A stretch of DNA of 64,000 nucleotides from Thiosulfatihalobacter marinus. GTDB taxonomy: Bacteria > Pseudomonadota > Alphaproteobacteria > Rhodobacterales > Rhodobacteraceae. Below, piece after piece: positions 62,296 through 64,000 of the stretch. Both the position numbers and the translations under genes were made by a program. Every line of letters begins with the position of its first letter. Within the stretch, counting starts at the first letter, position 1. Below the pieces are notes generated by a model. It searched no databases. It saw only the letters and a list, made by a program, of their open reading frames with translations, and had not been told where the DNA came from. The stretch spans positions 1 through 64,000 of the forward strand of contig NZ_JAECRZ010000001.1 of assembly GCF_016019955.1 (NCBI RefSeq), written 5' to 3'.

Positions 62296-64000
62296 ATGGC
62301 AGACCATAAATCCGCAGACATATTGTATACCATTGTAGACGAAGCGCCCGAACTGGCCTCGGCCTCGTTCCTGCCGATCATCCGCAAGTTCGTTTCGGCG
62401 GCTGGAATCACGGTGGGCACACCGGATATTTCGCTGGCCGGGCGCATCATCGCGACCTTTCCGGAAAACCTGACCGAGGCGCAGCGCCAGTCCGACGATC
62501 TGGCCGCGCTGGGAGAACTGGTGAAGACGCCGACCGCGAATGTGATCAAGCTGCCCAATATCTCGGCTTCGGTACCACAGCTGACCGCCGCCGTGGCGGA
62601 GTTGCAGGCGCAGGGCTATGACATTCCGAACTATCCCGAAGACCCGCAGACCGACGCGGACAAGGCGATCCGCGCGCGATTCGATGCGATCAAGGGATCT
62701 GCCGTGAACCCGGTTCTGCGCGAAGGCAATTCGGACCGTCGTGCGGCCAGGGCCGTAAAGAACTATGCCCGGAACAACCCGCATTCGATGGGCACATGGT
62801 CAGGCGACAGCAAGACCAGGGTGTCGTCCATGCCGGACAATGATTTCTATGCCAACGAAGTGTCGGCCACCATCACCGGGGCGCAGGCCGGGGATGCGAA
62901 GATCGAGTTTGTCGGCAAGGATGGCAGCGTGAGCGTGCTGAAGGACAACTGGCCGCTGGACGCTGGCACGGTGGCGGATGCGACCTTTATGAGCGCCAGG
63001 GCGCTGGGCGGGTTCCTGGCCGAGGCCATCGAGGATACCCGGAAAGACGGCACCATGTTCTCGCTTCACATGAAGGCGACCATGATGAAAGTGTCGGACC
63101 CGATCATCTTTGGCCACGCGGTCAAGGCGTGGCTGGGGCCGGTCTGGGCGCAGCATGGCGAGGCGATCGTGGCCGCCGGCGGGGCACCGAATTCGGGGCT
63201 GGGCGCGGTTCTGGCCGCCATTGACACCCTGGATAATGCAGAAGAGATCAAGGCCGGGATCGCCGCGCTGGAACGCCCGTCCATGTATATGGTGGACAGC
63301 GACAAGGGCATCACCAACCTGCATGTGCCCAGCGATGTGATCATCGATGCCTCGATGCCGGCGGTGATCCGCGCGGGCGGCAAGGGTTGGGACGAAACCG
63401 GCGCCAAGGGCGACACGAATTGCGTGATCCCCGACCGTTGCTATTCGACCGTCTATGACGAGACCATCAACTTCTTCAAGGCCAACGGCGCGCTGGACGT
63501 GACCACCGCCGGGTCGGTGGCCAATGTCGGACTGATGGCGCAGAAGGCCGAGGAATACGGCAGCCACCCCACCACGTTCGAAGCGCCTGCCGATGGCACC
63601 ATCCGCGTGGTTCTGGCCAATGGCGAAACGCTGCATTCGCATGACGTGGAAGCCGGAGACATCTGGCGCGCCTGCACAGTGAAGCAGGCCCCGATCGAGA
63701 ACTGGATCGAGCTGGCGATGGACCGTCAGCGACTGACCGGGTCCGAGGCGATTTTCTGGCTGGACGAAAACCGTGCCCATGACGCGGAACTGATCCAGTA
63801 CGTGAAGCCCGCATTGGAAGCCGCTGGTGTGGCGGACAAGTTTCTGATCATGGCCCCGCGCGAGGCAACCCGCCAGTCGCTGGAAACCATCACGGCGGGC
63901 AAGGACAGCATCGCGATCACCGGCAATGTGCTGCGCGACTACCTGACCGATCTGTTCCCGATTCTGGAGCTTGGGACCTCGGCCAAGATGCTGTCGATCG
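62296..64000 (+). CDS. icd: NADP-dependent isocitrate dehydrogenase, monomeric type (partial)
   Basis: 568 codons are visible and the gene continues beyond the window; the family is about 740 aa. It begins [21 protein letters not shown], with the isocitrate-binding [12 protein letters not shown] near residue 135, [34 protein letters not shown] near 255 and [15 protein letters not shown], all hallmarks of the monomeric IDH-II family, distinct from the homodimeric Icd. Converts isocitrate to 2-oxoglutarate and yields NADPH. AGAAA precedes the ATG after a T/A-poor leader. Confidence 0.95.
   Translation, partial: MADHKSADILYTIVDEAPELASASFLPIIRKFVSAAGITVGTPDISLAGRIIATFPENLTEAQRQSDDLAALGELVKTPTANVIKLPNISASVPQLTAAVAELQAQGYDIPNYPEDPQTDADKAIRARFDAIKGSAVNPVLREGNSDRRAARAVKNYARNNPHSMGTWSGDSKTRVSSMPDNDFYANEVSATITGAQAGDAKIEFVGKDGSVSVLKDNWPLDAGTVADATFMSARALGGFLAEAIEDTRKDGTMFSLHMKATMMKVSDPIIFGHAVKAWLGPVWAQHGEAIVAAGGAPNSGLGAVLAAIDTLDNAEEIKAGIAALERPSMYMVDSDKGITNLHVPSDVIIDASMPAVIRAGGKGWDETGAKGDTNCVIPDRCYSTVYDETINFFKANGALDVTTAGSVANVGLMAQKAEEYGSHPTTFEAPADGTIRVVLANGETLHSHDVEAGDIWRACTVKQAPIENWIELAMDRQRLTGSEAIFWLDENRAHDAELIQYVKPALEAAGVADKFLIMAPREATRQSLETITAGKDSIAITGNVLRDYLTDLFPILELGTSAKMLSI

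Overview
The window reads as chromosomal DNA of a GC-rich alphaproteobacterium, most likely a Rhodobacteraceae (Roseobacter-group) member. The basis is family-level recognition only: the mreBCD-mrdA-rodA order, RutR-type control of a reductive pyrimidine operon, a monomeric NADP isocitrate dehydrogenase, PotGHI-type and NMT1-type ABC importers, and intergenic repeats of a kind I associate with this family. No phage, insertion sequence, CRISPR array or rRNA was seen. One tRNA-Arg(TCT) is present. Both edges are cut: bases 1-174 end in a suspicious G/C homopolymer, and icd runs off the right end.

Layout. 175-5789 (-): cell-shape operon mreB-mreC-mreD-mrdA-rodA. 5998-12269: housekeeping genes, namely rlmJ, leuA with a leucine leader peptide and attenuator, a secreted 19-copy MORN-repeat protein, and nadE. 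12462-20860: two tandem RutR-like TetR genes diverge from a pyrimidine or hydantoin catabolic operon (M20 amidohydrolase, unknown 118-aa protein, dihydropyrimidinase, NMT1-type ABC importer) across a pair of palindromic operators. 20958-26995: an AbrB-family membrane protein, trxC, a geranylgeranyl-reductase-like flavoprotein, a YciA-like thioesterase, an orphan BrnA-like protein, a divergent AraC/SDR pair and a small membrane protein.

27186-41722: an IlvD/EDD sugar-acid dehydratase precedes the most unusual block of the window. Two divergent operons meet at twin LacI-type palindromes (31046-31116). They encode a carbohydrate-type ABC importer, an amidohydrolase/lactonase, a histidinol-dehydrogenase-family enzyme resembling sulfopropanediol dehydrogenase HpsN, an SDR, a LacI regulator, and four SnoaL/NTF2-fold proteins, three of them with two domains. 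I recognise no described pathway with this composition. 41934-50737 continues on the same strand with a bicupin/methyltransferase/MetE-like/hydrolase/RraA operon and a GntR/DHDPS-family/aldehyde dehydrogenase/flavin oxidoreductase operon.

50849-55566: Mla-type lipid transport operon (MlaE with STAS, MlaF, a very long MCE protein, PqiC-like lipoprotein). 55575-59779 (-): putrescine-type importer potGHI, overlapping by one base with a PuuB-like flavin oxidase; no binding protein is present. 60344-64000: tRNA-Arg, glpD and monomeric icd.

The strongest regulatory signals read directly from sequence are the leuA leader/attenuator (8747-8964), the RutR-like operator pair (13753-13801), the LacI-like operator pair (31046-31116), and several families of dispersed intergenic repeats (6817, 6940, 15118, 17989, 24194, 26767, 28966, 37831).
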